From JANQGH01 sp039177555 (lineage in GTDB: Bacteria > Pseudomonadota > Alphaproteobacteria > DSM-16000 > Inquilinaceae), in assembly GCA_039177555.1 (NCBI GenBank), contig JBCDFV010000026.1:1-57036 (forward strand): DNA of 57,036 nt, written 5' to 3'. This document shows, one piece after another, positions 45,125 to 53,853 of the stretch; within the stretch, counting starts at the first letter, position 1, and every line of letters begins with the position of its first letter. The notes below the pieces were generated by a model. It made no database searches. It was not told the origin of the DNA and was given only the letters and a program-made list of their open reading frames with translations. Both the position numbers and the translations under genes were made by a program.

Positions 45125-45293
45125 GAGATCACCTCTTCCATCTCGGCCCGGTGTCCGCATCGACGGGCAGGAAAAGAGCGATCAACGATGATCTATCGAC
45201 AGCGAGGCGGGATCATCCCTTTCCGCGGACCGGTCGCCCCCTCGACGAGCGAGCGCATTAGGTTAGCGCCACGATCGGTCGGCCTCAAGCCGG
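45125..45293. other. Intergenic gap between ankyrin and cyclase genes
   Basis: 169 bases with only the ankyrin ribosome site identified. I see no terminator hairpin with a T-run, no small ORF with a ribosome site and no repeat. It should contain the promoter for the ankyrin gene and the 3' end of the cyclase transcript. Confidence 0.4.
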
Positions 45294-46592
45294 TCAGTCC
45301 TCTGCGAGCGTAAACAGCTCCTGCGGTTCGCGCACCCCGCGTAAGGCGTGGCGGCCAATCGAGATGAAACGATCTGGTGTGGTCGAGGCCTCGGCGAAGT
45401 TCTTGGAGACCAGGATCGAATGGCCCAGCGCGCCGCACAGCGACTCGATGCGGGCCGTCTCGTTGACCGCGGGACCGATCACCGTGAACTCCATGCGGCT
45501 GTCGCAGCCGACATTGCCGTACAGCACGTCGCCCCGGTGAAGTGCCACATCCAACGTCATGGAAGGCAGTCCGGCCGCCTCGCGTTCGCGATTAAGTGCC
45601 TCGGTGCGCACCTGCATCTCGTGCGCCGCCGCGATCGCCGCCTCGCAGCCGGCGCGCGGGTTGTCTTCCGGACAGGTGAAGGTGGCCAGAAGGCCATCGC
45701 CCAGATACTTCAAGACCTGGCCGCCCTGATGCTCTACCGGATCGGCCATGCATTCCAGGTAATCGTCCAGCATGGCCATGAGAGAGCCGCGCGGCATGGT
45801 GTCCGACAACGCCGTGAAACCGCGCAGATCGGCGATCAATATGGCCGCCGAAATAGAGGTCGAGGCGCCACGCTTGATGTCGCCGCGCATAACCCTGGGG
45901 CCGGCATCGGCCCCCAGATAGGTGCGCATGATCGTGTCGCCGATTTCCAGCAAGGTGGTGGTCCGCACCGCCACCGCCAGGGTGCGCGTGATCGCGACGA
46001 GGGCAGCGATTTCGGCGTCCGTGAAGCCGCCTGGCCTGTCCGTCGTCCATGACGCCAGCACGCCGTTGTCCACGGTTTCCGGCATCTCGCCCCAGCCAAA
46101 CGGCACGGCGAGCACGAAGTAGTCGGTCGCGCCATGGCCACGAAACTCGCGCAAGACCTCATAGCGGTCGAGGCCCTCGCCCGCCTCCAACCGGAAGCGC
46201 CGGGTGAAAAAGTGGCGAATGTTCGCGCGCTGTTCGGATGTGAGGCCGGCCGTGGCGTTCGCCGCCTCGGTCAGGACCTCGTTCAACGGGCTGCGCGAGA
46301 TCGGCCTCTCGGCATCCGGATCCTGATGGACGTGCTGCTGAAACTCCGGCTCTTCGCCGCGCCGGCAAATGATGGTGAAGGCCGAAAACTGGGGATGCAG
46401 CGTGGTGGTCGAGATGTTCAACCGCAAGACCGGCACGCCGTCCGCTTCGACACGCTTCCTCAGTTCCGCGACCATGGGCACGATGGGCGTGGCCAACAGG
46501 CCCTGATCGGTCAGCCAGCTCATGGTCTGGCCGATATCGATACCGCCGGAACCGACAGTGACCCGCGCGGTTTCCACGGCCGGCTTAAGCAC
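45294..46592 (-). CDS. Class III adenylate/guanylate cyclase
   Basis: 432 residues. The N-terminal 230 or so residues include a GAF-like region (LTDQGLLATPIVPMVAELRK, YEVLREFRGHGATDYFVLAVPFGW). The cyclase domain has the metal-binding Asp in ILIADLRGFTALSD and KYLGDGLLATF, and the transition-state residues in IGPAVNETARIESL. All catalytic residues look present, so it should be active. It would make cAMP or cGMP in response to an unknown signal. It overlaps the DUF971 gene by eight bases. Confidence 0.88.
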   Translation of the reverse strand: MLKPAVETARVTVGSGGIDIGQTMSWLTDQGLLATPIVPMVAELRKRVEADGVPVLRLNISTTTLHPQFSAFTIICRRGEEPEFQQHVHQDPDAERPISRSPLNEVLTEAANATAGLTSEQRANIRHFFTRRFRLEAGEGLDRYEVLREFRGHGATDYFVLAVPFGWGEMPETVDNGVLASWTTDRPGGFTDAEIAALVAITRTLAVAVRTTTLLEIGDTIMRTYLGADAGPRVMRGDIKRGASTSISAAILIADLRGFTALSDTMPRGSLMAMLDDYLECMADPVEHQGGQVLKYLGDGLLATFTCPEDNPRAGCEAAIAAAHEMQVRTEALNREREAAGLPSMTLDVALHRGDVLYGNVGCDSRMEFTVIGPAVNETARIESLCGALGHSILVSKNFAEASTTPDRFISIGRHALRGVREPQELFTLAED

Positions 46593-46974
46593 GGTCTCGG
46601 CTCAGGCCACGCTGTTCCAGCGCCGAGAGGTAGGTTCGCCAGGTGTCGTCCTGCCGCTGGCCCAACTCGAACAGATATTTCCAGGAGAACAGACCGGTCT
46701 CGTGCCCGTCATCGAAGACGATGCGCACCGCGTAGTTGCCAACCGGCTCAAGCGCGCGAATGCCGACGGTGCGCTTGCCCGCGACGATCTGCTTCTGGCT
46801 TGGATTGTGTCCCTGAACCTCCGCCGACGGGCTTTCGACCCGCAACAACTCCGCCGGAAAGCTGAACTTCTCACCGGTGTCGAAGTCGACTTCCAGTCGC
46901 CGTTCGGCGGTCTTGTGGCGAAGCTCGGTCGGCCAATGCTCTGTGTCGAGCGTGTCGGGCAGGTCGCGCTTCAT
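46585..46974 (-). CDS. DUF971 domain protein
   Basis: 129 residues. It has the DUF971 / gamma-butyrobetaine-hydroxylase N-terminal pattern: WPTELRHKTAERRLEVDFDTG, FPAELLRVESPSAEVQGH, and a VRIVFDDGHETGLFSWKYL segment. This zinc-binding-like domain is also linked to iron-sulfur and Mrp/ApbC contexts. The biochemical role is not known. The stop overlaps the cyclase start, and the Trm112 gene ends directly at its ATG (TAGATG). Confidence 0.8.
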   Translation of the reverse strand: MKRDLPDTLDTEHWPTELRHKTAERRLEVDFDTGEKFSFPAELLRVESPSAEVQGHNPSQKQIVAGKRTVGIRALEPVGNYAVRIVFDDGHETGLFSWKYLFELGQRQDDTWRTYLSALEQRGLSRDRA

Positions 46975-47184
46975 CTACCGCTCGGCATCCTCGTCCAGGG
47001 GTCGTGCCTCGTCGATCAGCATGATCGGGATGCCGTCGCGAATGGGATAGGCCAGCCTGGCCTGATCGCTGATCAGTTCCTGCTGTTCCGCGTCGTAGCG
47101 CAACGGCGCCTTGGTCAGCGGACAGACCAAGATCTCCAGCAATTTGGGATCGACGCGGGCAGGTGAACGCGGTGTTTCAGTCAT
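46975..47184 (-). CDS. Trm112-family small protein
   Basis: 69 residues from ATG 47184. The family core is LLEILVCPLTKAPLRYD, with LAYPIRDGIPIMLIDEAR. Bacterial members are small zinc-ribbon-like partners of methyltransferases. The usual second Cys pair is missing: only one Cys (ILVCPL) is seen, as in other alphaproteobacterial copies. Its stop codon and the next ATG abut (TAGATG), so the two genes are tightly coupled. Confidence 0.85.
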   Translation of the reverse strand: MTETPRSPARVDPKLLEILVCPLTKAPLRYDAEQQELISDQARLAYPIRDGIPIMLIDEARPLDEDAER

Positions 47185-47250
47185 GACAGTCACTATGTGG
47201 GAAGCCGATCCCGGCAGTCCACACAAATGGGCGCGTCCAAAACGGCCCAA

Positions 47251-47913
47251 TCAGTGGCGCGATACGCCGCCATCGGCCTGATCATATGCGGCAATTTCCA
47301 GCAGGCTCAAGACGGTGTCGGCGCGGTTCTGCGCCGTATCGGCCTCCAGAATGGCCTGCTTTTCGGTCGGCGCGAACGGGCAGATCATCGCCAGCGAGAT
47401 GATCAGGCGTGCGTCCGGGGTGTTTTGAATGGCTTCCCAGTTGGCCGAGATGCCCTGCTGTTTGAAGTAGGTCTTCAACACGCGATGCAGCCGCTCGTGG
47501 TCCAGTTCCAGGTCGCCGTCGGGCGCCATGTCCGGCGCAAAGAGCGACCAGTCGACGCCGAAGCGTCGATAACCGCGCGTCGTCGCAATCTCCTGCTGAA
47601 TCCGGAACCGGCAGACGCCGGTCAAGGTGATCAGGTATCGGCCGTCCTCGGTCTCCTCCAACGAGGTGATACGTCCCGCGCATCCGACCTCATAAAGCGC
47701 CGGCCTTGCGCCCTCCTCGTTGGGGTCGAGGGGCTGGCCCATGCCGATCAGCCGTTCGCCGGCCAACGCGTCGTCGACCATGGCGAGATAGCGCGGCTCG
47801 AAAATGTTCAACGGCAGGTCCCCGTCCGGCAGCAGCAGGACGCCGGGCAAGGGAAAAACCGGCAGCGTTGATGGCAGCATGTCGAATGTCGGAAACAGCG
47901 GGCTTCTGGCCAA
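47251..47913 (-). CDS. LON-N substrate-binding domain protein
   Basis: 220 residues. The N-terminal half has PVFPLPGVLLLPDGDLPLNIFEPRYLAMVDDAL, the LON N-terminal fold, and GLITSLEETEDGRYLI-like strands; the rest is helical. It has no ATPase or protease domain, so it is not Lon. Similar stand-alone proteins are common and their partners unknown. It lies 66 bases upstream of the Trm112 gene. Confidence 0.85.
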   Translation of the reverse strand: MARSPLFPTFDMLPSTLPVFPLPGVLLLPDGDLPLNIFEPRYLAMVDDALAGERLIGMGQPLDPNEEGARPALYEVGCAGRITSLEETEDGRYLITLTGVCRFRIQQEIATTRGYRRFGVDWSLFAPDMAPDGDLELDHERLHRVLKTYFKQQGISANWEAIQNTPDARLIISLAMICPFAPTEKQAILEADTAQNRADTVLSLLEIAAYDQADGGVSRH

Positions 47914-48019
47914 GGTCGCTTTGCTCTCCTCGCATCGGTCGAAGGGTGGTTACCTTCGTCTCAGTAATTTCGACCGAATTCCGCCGATTCCAAGGGCCAG
48001 TCGCCGCATGGGCATGCCA

Positions 48020-48934
48020 TCAGGAGAACAGCAGGGACGATAGTCTGCGGCGACCCCGCACCGAGCGCGGGTCGGCCGGCCCCCAGGCCTCGAACAACTC
48101 CAGAAGCTTTGTCCGCGCCGCCGCCTCGTTCCAGTCGCGATCGCGGCGGATGGATTCGAGCAGCGCGTCGGTCGCCTCATCGCTGCGGTCGGCGGCGTAA
48201 TAGGCCATGGCGAGATCGATCCGGGCCTGATGATCGTCCGGCGATGCGGCGACCGTCTGCTCCAGACCGCCGATCTCCGAGGCCGCCCCCTCCGTGGCGG
48301 CCGACAGTTCCATCTGGCGCCGTACGGCAACGATCGCCGGGTCCTTTTGGGCCTCCTCCGGCGCCTCGTCCAGGATCCGTGCCGCCTCGTCGGCTTGTCC
48401 CAGAGCGATCAGCGCCCGCGCAGCACCCGCCAGGGCGGCGGGCAAGCCGTTATCGTGCTGCAAAAGCTGGCCGAAGATGCCGAGCGCCTGTTCGGCCTGG
48501 CCGCTCTCCAACAAGGCCTCGGCCTGGGCCAGCGCCTCTTCGATCATGGCCTTTTCGTCCTGGCCGCGCAGGCTGGACAGCTTGGTCACGAACTCCTTGA
48601 CCTTGCTTTCCGGAACCGCCCCCTGAAACGCGTCAACCGGGCGGCCTTGAAAAAAGGCGTACACGGTCGGGATGGATTGAATGCGCAGTTGGGCGGCAAG
48701 CTGCTGGTTTTCGTCGATGTTGATCTTGACCATGCGAACGCGGCCGCCGGCCGCCCGCACCGCCTGTTCCAGCATCGGTCCCAGCGTCTTGCAAGGCCCG
48801 CACCACGGCGCCCAGAAATCGACCACGACCGGTTGGGTCTGCGACGCTTCGATGACGTCGGCGGCGAAGGACTGGGTGTCGCTGTCCTTGATAACGTTCT
48901 GGGCCGGATCGGCCTGGCCAATCAACTGTTCCAT
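48020..48934 (-). CDS. cnoX: Thioredoxin-TPR co-chaperone CnoX (YbbN-like)
   Basis: 304 residues from ATG 48934. The thioredoxin domain (about 15-115) keeps the active WCGPCK site, and the rest is a helical TPR region (LAQAEALLESGQAEQALGIFG and repeats). CnoX binds unfolded clients and hands them to GroEL/DnaK. E. coli CnoX has lost the first redox Cys; here both remain, so disulfide reduction is likely. The frame stays open 15 codons upstream but without similarity. Confidence 0.88.
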   Translation of the reverse strand: MEQLIGQADPAQNVIKDSDTQSFAADVIEASQTQPVVVDFWAPWCGPCKTLGPMLEQAVRAAGGRVRMVKINIDENQQLAAQLRIQSIPTVYAFFQGRPVDAFQGAVPESKVKEFVTKLSSLRGQDEKAMIEEALAQAEALLESGQAEQALGIFGQLLQHDNGLPAALAGAARALIALGQADEAARILDEAPEEAQKDPAIVAVRRQMELSAATEGAASEIGGLEQTVAASPDDHQARIDLAMAYYAADRSDEATDALLESIRRDRDWNEAAARTKLLELFEAWGPADPRSVRGRRRLSSLLFS

Positions 48935-49045
48935 CTTCGTCTCGCTAAGTATTGGGCGGGTTTCGGCCGGACCGGCCAACGCCAGACCCTATCTGGTCAA
49001 GGCGCGCGGAAAACGCAAGCGGTCGACCGTTTCAGGTCTGCCGGC

Positions 49046-49588
49046 TCACGGTGCCGGGGCCGCCGCATCGAGGTTCAGGATCACCGGCCGGTGTCCGCAG
49101 GCCTCGACAAAGCGCACCAGGTCGGCGCTGGCGATCGTCGTCGTCATGGTGTTGACCAGAGGGTGATAGTTCAGCCGGTCGTGCGCCAGCATCGCCTCGT
49201 CCAGCACCGGCGTGACCTGGTGGTCGCCATCGTTTATCAGCGCGAACGGGGTGACCGACCCGGGAAGGACGCCCAGCACGCGGCGCAACCTGTCCGCCGA
49301 ACCGAAGGACAATCGCCCGCCTTCAAGCAGGCCGCTCAACGCCTTTAAGTCGATGCGACGGTCTTCATCGCAGACCACCAGCCACATGGCCCCCTTCTTG
49401 TTCTTCAAGAACAGGCTCTTGCAATGGCCGCCGGCAAGCTGGCCGCGCAGATCCTTCGCCTCGTCGACGGTGAAGACGGGCTCGTGATGGTGCGTCGTCT
49501 GCGCGATACCCCAGGCGCTCAGCCGATCAAGCAGAGCGTCGGGCGTGGTCGGCAAGGGCGGTTCATGTTCTTGGGCCTCGGTTTCCAT
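49046..49588 (-). CDS. YbaK/ProX-type aminoacyl-tRNA editing protein
   Basis: 180 residues from ATG 49588. The INS/ProX-like fold shows FTVDEAKDLRGQLAGGHCKSLFLKNKKGAMWL, LSFGSADRLRRVLGVLPGSVTPFAL and a later YHPLVNTMTTTI. Such proteins deacylate mischarged tRNA, for example Ala-tRNA(Pro). The specificity is not decided. A longer upstream frame in another start contains no similarity. Confidence 0.85.
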   Translation of the reverse strand: METEAQEHEPPLPTTPDALLDRLSAWGIAQTTHHHEPVFTVDEAKDLRGQLAGGHCKSLFLKNKKGAMWLVVCDEDRRIDLKALSGLLEGGRLSFGSADRLRRVLGVLPGSVTPFALINDGDHQVTPVLDEAMLAHDRLNYHPLVNTMTTTIASADLVRFVEACGHRPVILNLDAAAPAP

Positions 49589-49759
49589 GCCCGGGTTTAT
49601 AGCGGCACGAGAACCATTGCGCCATGGTCGCATCGAACCAGCGCCAAGGCTTCCGCGTCCTGGCGCGGGTGGATGCAAGACCGGGCTTGCAATGCCGTCT
49701 TCTTTGCGTATGATCCGCCCGCCTCGCCGGACCTGACACGGACCGGCCACCCATCGGAA

Positions 49760-49834
49760 GCGGGCGTAGCTCAGGGGTAGAGCACAACCTTGCCAAGGTT
49801 GGGGTCGTGGGTTCGAATCCCATCGCCCGCTCCA
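49760..49834 (+). tRNA. tRNA-Gly (anticodon GCC)
   Basis: A complete cloverleaf: acceptor GCGGGCG with CGCCCGC, D arm GCTC/GAGC, anticodon stem CAACC/GGTTG around TTGCCAA (anticodon GCC at 49792-49794), T arm GTGGG/CCCAT with TTCGAAT. The 3' CCA is encoded after a T discriminator (49831-49834). The IS-end sequence starts 16 bases after it, so mobile DNA lies directly beyond this gene. Confidence 0.97.
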
Positions 49835-49850
49835 TTTAAATCATGTCCAG

Positions 49851-49866
49851 CCCGGAGACATGGGTA
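49851..49866. mobile_element. Left insertion-sequence end
   Basis: CCCGGAGACATGGGTA is, on the opposite strand, TACCCATGTCTCCGGG. The same 13-base core TACCCATGTCTCC occurs in the other orientation at 55333-55345 beside a transposase fragment. This looks like an IS terminal repeat, bounding the DNA between. The family is probably IS481-like, but only one copy of the transposase end is present. Confidence 0.55.
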
Positions 49867-50469
49867 GCACCAAACGGGTCGTGTTTTCGCTCTTTTCCAG
49901 ATGGATAAGAAGCCGTCGTAGCCGTCGACTGTGTCACAAGAGCGCTTTCCTGCGGGAACGCGCGGGCGCCGGCCGCTCAACGCAATATGTCGATAGCCGT
50001 CAAAAAAGATCTCCGGAATTCCGCGCCGAAAAAGGTGACCACCCCAACGGTCCTAAGTGGCGAGGTTCTGAAGAACAGCCCCCTTTTCCCTTCGCTGTGT
50101 GTCGCTTGGTTGCCAGATATCTGTTCAGGGCAGCGCTCTCGACCCGTGGCCGGCGGTGGGATCAGGTTGCGAGCCTGCTGATAACCCACGCCCTGCTCTT
50201 GGCGCGGTGCCCGTTGATATCAATACCGATGGTGCGCATGTCGGTAGCGACGCGGCTGAGCGTCATCCCCAGCTTCTGAGCCGTATTTGGGAAACTCTTG
50301 GCAAGCACGTCGCGCTCGTCGCCATGCTCGATTGACAGGCTGGTCAAACTCCCGATCCGGGCAGAAAATCGCTAGTCCGATCGACGGCCCGCTTAGTCTG
50401 CTGCGTCGCGTGTGTCATGGGCTCGAGTTCCCGGATCAGGGATGGTGTCTAGCCTGCCCCAAAAGTCCG
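49867..50469. other. Degenerate region with no secure gene
   Basis: About 600 bases with no clear gene. Several overlapping ORFs have poor codon patterns. A minus-strand ORF at 50162-50347 encodes 61 residues with a helix-turn-helix-like stretch (NTAQKLGMTLSRVATDM), which may be a relic. The base composition is less GC-rich than its surroundings, in keeping with relic mobile DNA. Confidence 0.4.
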
Positions 50470-50991
50470 TTAGTCCGGCGCGACCCAGTCGGGCATGGCG
50501 AAGATGATTTTTGTGATCAACCGATCGAATTCGGCCGCTTCTTCTGCATTGAGCGGTGCCAACATGTTCGATTGCCGTTGCTTGAACAGGGGCACTACGT
50601 CCTCCAGCAGGGCCCGGCCCGCGGTTGTAAGTGCCAGGGGTTTGGCGCGTTTGTCCACGGTGTCGGTGTCGCGCGTGATCAGGCCCTTGGCCTCAAGTTC
50701 GGTCACCGCGCGGCTGATGGAGTTCTTCGGCAGGCCCGTGACCATGCCGACGTCGCGGGCCACAAGGCCCGCCTGCTGGCTTAGGCTGAACAGGATCACG
50801 AAGCCCGGGCGCGACAGGCCGAAACGGCACTGAAGCTCGGCATAGATCGGACCGGTGAAGAAGTTCGCCAAAAAGTTAACGCGCCAGGCCGGCGACAGTT
50901 CGGTGTCGGTCAGCATCGTCAAAGACAGCGGGCCGAACAGCTCCGCGAGGGCCTTTGCGGCATCGCTAACGGGCTTGCAATCCTCAGTCAT
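50470..50991 (-). CDS. MarR-family regulator
   Basis: 173 residues. The winged HTH includes GLVARDVGMVTGLPKNSISRAVTELEAKGLITR and the wing RDTDTVDKRAKPLALT. It is divergent from the TRAP operon and separated by 118 bases that hold two perfect inverted repeats, so it probably represses that operon and itself and is released by the transported compound. GAGG stands five bases before the start. Confidence 0.88.
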   Translation of the reverse strand: MTEDCKPVSDAAKALAELFGPLSLTMLTDTELSPAWRVNFLANFFTGPIYAELQCRFGLSRPGFVILFSLSQQAGLVARDVGMVTGLPKNSISRAVTELEAKGLITRDTDTVDKRAKPLALTTAGRALLEDVVPLFKQRQSNMLAPLNAEEAAEFDRLITKIIFAMPDWVAPD

Positions 50992-51011
50992 GCCGCCTCG
51001 TAGCGCAGACT

Positions 51012-51056
51012 AGTTCCTATTGGAACTTTACGTTTGGTTCCATTCGGAACTATAGT
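51012..51056 (+). promoter_or_regulatory. Paired MarR-type operators and TRAP promoter
   Basis: AGTTCC-TATT-GGAACT (51012-51027) and GGTTCC-ATTC-GGAACT (51036-51051) are two 16-base dyads with identical half-sites, 24 bases apart. The second overlaps a TATAGT box (51051-51056) likely to be the -10 of the TRAP operon. They are probable binding sites for the divergent MarR protein. Confidence 0.7.
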
Positions 51057-51109
51057 CACACTTGCAAGCGCCCAGTCAAACTCAGCAGAGGCGCCTTAGG
51101 GAGGAAGAC

Positions 51110-52090
51110 ATGACCAAGATGACGCTATTGGCGGGTGTTGTTGCGCTTGGCCTGATGCCTGGCATTCTGCAGGCACAAGAGATCCGTGCCGTCGGCGCGT
51201 TCCCTGAAAACTTCATCTTCACACGCGAGATCGCCGCACCGTTTGCGGAACTGGTGGCAGAGGAATCCGGCGGAGAGCTTACCGTCGCCTTTACCGGCCC
51301 CGATGCCGTGCCGCCGCTGGAACAGTTCGAGCCGACGCAAGCCGGCGTCTTCGACATGCTTTTCACGCATCCCGCCTACCATGCCGGAACAACCCCCGTG
51401 GGTCTTGTTATCGACGCCATTGCGGCCGACGCGGCGGCGCGGCGCGAGGCGGGCATCCTCGATTTCATCGATGCCCATTATCAGGAAACGGAGGGCATGA
51501 AACTGATCGCGGCCCCGCCCACGGGTTCGGTCGGGTTTCGCTATTATCTGCGCGACCCGATCGAGGGCACGCCGGCTTTCGATGGGCGCAACATCCGAGG
51601 TACGGTCTCCTACCATCCCATGATCGAGGCGCTTGGCGGTGCGGGTGTCGTGATGGGCGGGGGCGAGGTCTATTCCGCGCTCCAGACCGGTGCCATCGAC
51701 GGCGCGGCCTGGGGCCTGACCGGTGCGCTCGATTTCAACTGGCATGAGGTCACTGGCTACATGGCGGAGCCCGGTTTCGGGCAGGTGGGGCTGATGATCT
51801 TCATGAACGTTGATGCCTGGAACGCCTTGTCGGACGCGGAACAGTCCGCCATCGAGCGCGCCGCGATCCGCTTGGAAGACGACAGCATCGCCCGCTTTGA
51901 CGCGCTGGCGACCGAAGAGCGGGCAGCCCTGTTGGATCATGGCATGCAGGTGACCGCGTTCGCCCCCGAGGAGGCCGAGCAGCTCAATGCGCTGTGGTCG
52001 AACGGTGTGTGGCAGGTCGCGGCGGGTGGTGCACCGGAAACGGTGGCCGAACTGCGCGATTTGGCGCAATCGGCGGGTCTCGCCGACTGA
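51110..52090 (+). CDS. dctP: TRAP-transporter periplasmic solute-binding protein (DctP)
   Basis: 326 residues from ATG 51110, with GGGAGGA seven bases upstream. A signal peptide (TLLAGVVALGLMPGILQAQE) is followed by the DctP fold: FIFTREIAAPFAELV, the FDGRNIRGTVSYHPMIEALGGAGVVM carboxylate-site region, and a final helix. It would capture an organic acid or related solute in the periplasm. The membrane partners that follow are damaged, so transport may be lost. Confidence 0.9.
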   Translation: MTKMTLLAGVVALGLMPGILQAQEIRAVGAFPENFIFTREIAAPFAELVAEESGGELTVAFTGPDAVPPLEQFEPTQAGVFDMLFTHPAYHAGTTPVGLVIDAIAADAAARREAGILDFIDAHYQETEGMKLIAAPPTGSVGFRYYLRDPIEGTPAFDGRNIRGTVSYHPMIEALGGAGVVMGGGEVYSALQTGAIDGAAWGLTGALDFNWHEVTGYMAEPGFGQVGLMIFMNVDAWNALSDAEQSAIERAAIRLEDDSIARFDALATEERAALLDHGMQVTAFAPEEAEQLNALWSNGVWQVAAGGAPETVAELRDLAQSAGLAD

Positions 52091-52091
52091 T

Positions 52092-52567
52092 ATGCGGCGG
52101 CTGGCCGATCTGCACGACGCGACCTCCCGCTGGCTCTTCTCGCTGGCGGCGGCGCGCTCGGCCTTGCCGTGTTGCTCTATGTCTTCGAGGTGGTGATGCG
52201 CTATGGCTTTGGCGCGCCGACAACCTGGTCGGGCGAGGCGGTGCAATATGCGCTGGCCGTACTGATCTTCTGTGCGCTGCCCGATAGCACGCGCCGCAAC
52301 GCCCATGTGGCCATCGACATCGTGCCCGAGGCGCTGCCGCCCGCGCTGTCGATCTGGTTCGCCCGCTTCACCGCACTCATCGCGGCCGTGGCCTGCGGCG
52401 TCGCGGGCTGGATCATTGCGGGTGAGGCGCTTCGGCAACTCGACCGCGGTTTGATGACAAACGCCGCCAATCCCATTCCGCGCTGGTGGATCACGGCGGT
52501 CATCGCGCTGGGCTTCGCCTCCGCCGCGCTGCATTTTCTGCGCCAAACGGCCCACCGACGCCCATGA
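52092..52567 (+). pseudogene. dctQ: TRAP small permease DctQ, frameshifted
   Basis: Reading from ATG 52092 gives about 21 correct codons (RRLADLHDATSRWLFSLAAA), then the frame turns to nonsense. A one-base shift within the GCGGCGGCG tract near 52143-52153 moves it into the frame that gives LGLAVLLYVFEVVMRYGFG and continues to 52567 with four membrane segments. It is a one-base loss in a GC-repeat. A sequencing error in that tract is the main alternative. Its 3' end overlaps dctM (ATGA). Confidence 0.75.
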
Positions 52568-53853
52568 CGTGGGCGGCCTTTCTGATCCTCGCCATCGGTC
52601 TCTTACTGGCGATCCTGTTTTCCGGTGCGAAGGTCTTCGTTGGCTTTCTGCTTTTGAACATCGTCGGCGTCCTCGTCCTTATCGGGCCGCGCGGCTTTGG
52701 CCTGTTTTCCAGTTCGATATTCGAAACGGCGACGTCCCCCACGCTCGTCACGGTCGCGCTGTTCGTTCTGATGGGCGAGATCTTGTTCCGCTCCGGCACG
52801 GTGGATGTGCTCTTCACCAGCGTCGACCGTTTGGTCGGGCGGCTGAAGGGGCGGCTTTATGTGGTATCGATCGCGCTGTCGACCGTCTTTGGCGCCCTCT
52901 CCGGCTCGGCGGTCGCCGTCGCGGCGATGCTTGGTCGATCCGTTCTGCCGTTGATGCAGCGGCGCAACTACGACACCCGCGCGTCCGCCGCCACGATCCT
53001 TGCGAGCGCAAGCCTCGCCCCCATCATCCCGCCCAGCCTGTTGGCGATCATCGTGGGCTCGCTGGCCGACGTGTCGATTGCCGGGCTCCTCGTCGCCGGG
53101 ATTGTTCCCGGCCTGATTTTTGCCGGACTGACGCTTGCCTTCATCTACCTGCGGGGCGGAAAGATGCCGCCGCCCGAAGCCGCGGCCAGCGACAAGACCG
53201 TCCTGCGCACCATCCTCGACATGTTGCCCTTCCTCCTGGTGATTTTCTCGGTATTGGGGCTGATCCTTCTGGGCATCGCAACGCCGTCGGAATCGGCGGC
53301 CACGGGCGTGGTGGGTGCGTTGATCGTGGCCGCGTTGTTCAGGCGGCTGAGCTGGTCGATGTTGCGCGATGCGATTGCGAGTGCCGTCACGATCGCTGCC
53401 GTGATCCTCGTCATCGTCTTGTCCGCCAAACTCTTCAGCTAGCTTCTGTCCTTTGCCGGGGCCACGCGCGGCCTTGTGGCGGTGCTCACCGATCTGGGCC
53501 TGGGACTGGAGATGACGTTTCTGCTCATGATGCTCATCCCGGTCGTGCTGTGCATGTTCATTGACCAGATCGCCTTCATGTTGCTGGCAATCCCGATCTA
53601 CCAGCCCATTGTCGCGGCAATGGGGTTCGACCCGATCTGGTTCTGGACGCTGTTCCTGATCAACCTGACGGTCGGCAGCCTGACGCCGCCCTTCGGCTAC
53701 ACGCTCTTCGCGCTGAAGGGCGCGGCGGAGGGGATGAGCACGGCCCAAATCTTCCGCGCCGCCTGGCCGGTGGTGGGGATCTTCCTGATCGGCATGGCGA
53801 TCCTTTGGGCGTTCCCAGGCCTCGTTACCGCCGTCCCAAGGGCGTTCCAGTGA
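52564..53853 (+). pseudogene. dctM: TRAP large permease DctM with internal amber stop
   Basis: The frame from ATG 52564 gives a DctM protein (MTWAAFLILAIGLLLAILF, GALSGSAVAVAAMLGRSVL, IIPPSLLAIIVGSLADVSIAG) but has TAG at 53440-53442 after SAKLFS. Continuing past it in the same frame restores LLSFAGATRGLVAVL and the rest of the family (about 429 codons in all). A CAG to TAG change is the simplest cause. As read, it would produce a truncated 292-residue protein lacking the last membrane helices. Confidence 0.85.

Noticed and set aside
52092..52200. Programmed frameshift in dctQ
   Set aside because: No slippery heptamer or downstream pseudoknot is apparent, and the shift falls in a plain GCG repeat, fitting a mutation or read error better.
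53440..53442. Natural amber suppression in dctM
   Set aside because: Nothing in the window suggests a suppressor tRNA or selenocysteine/pyrrolysine context; a point mutation is simpler.
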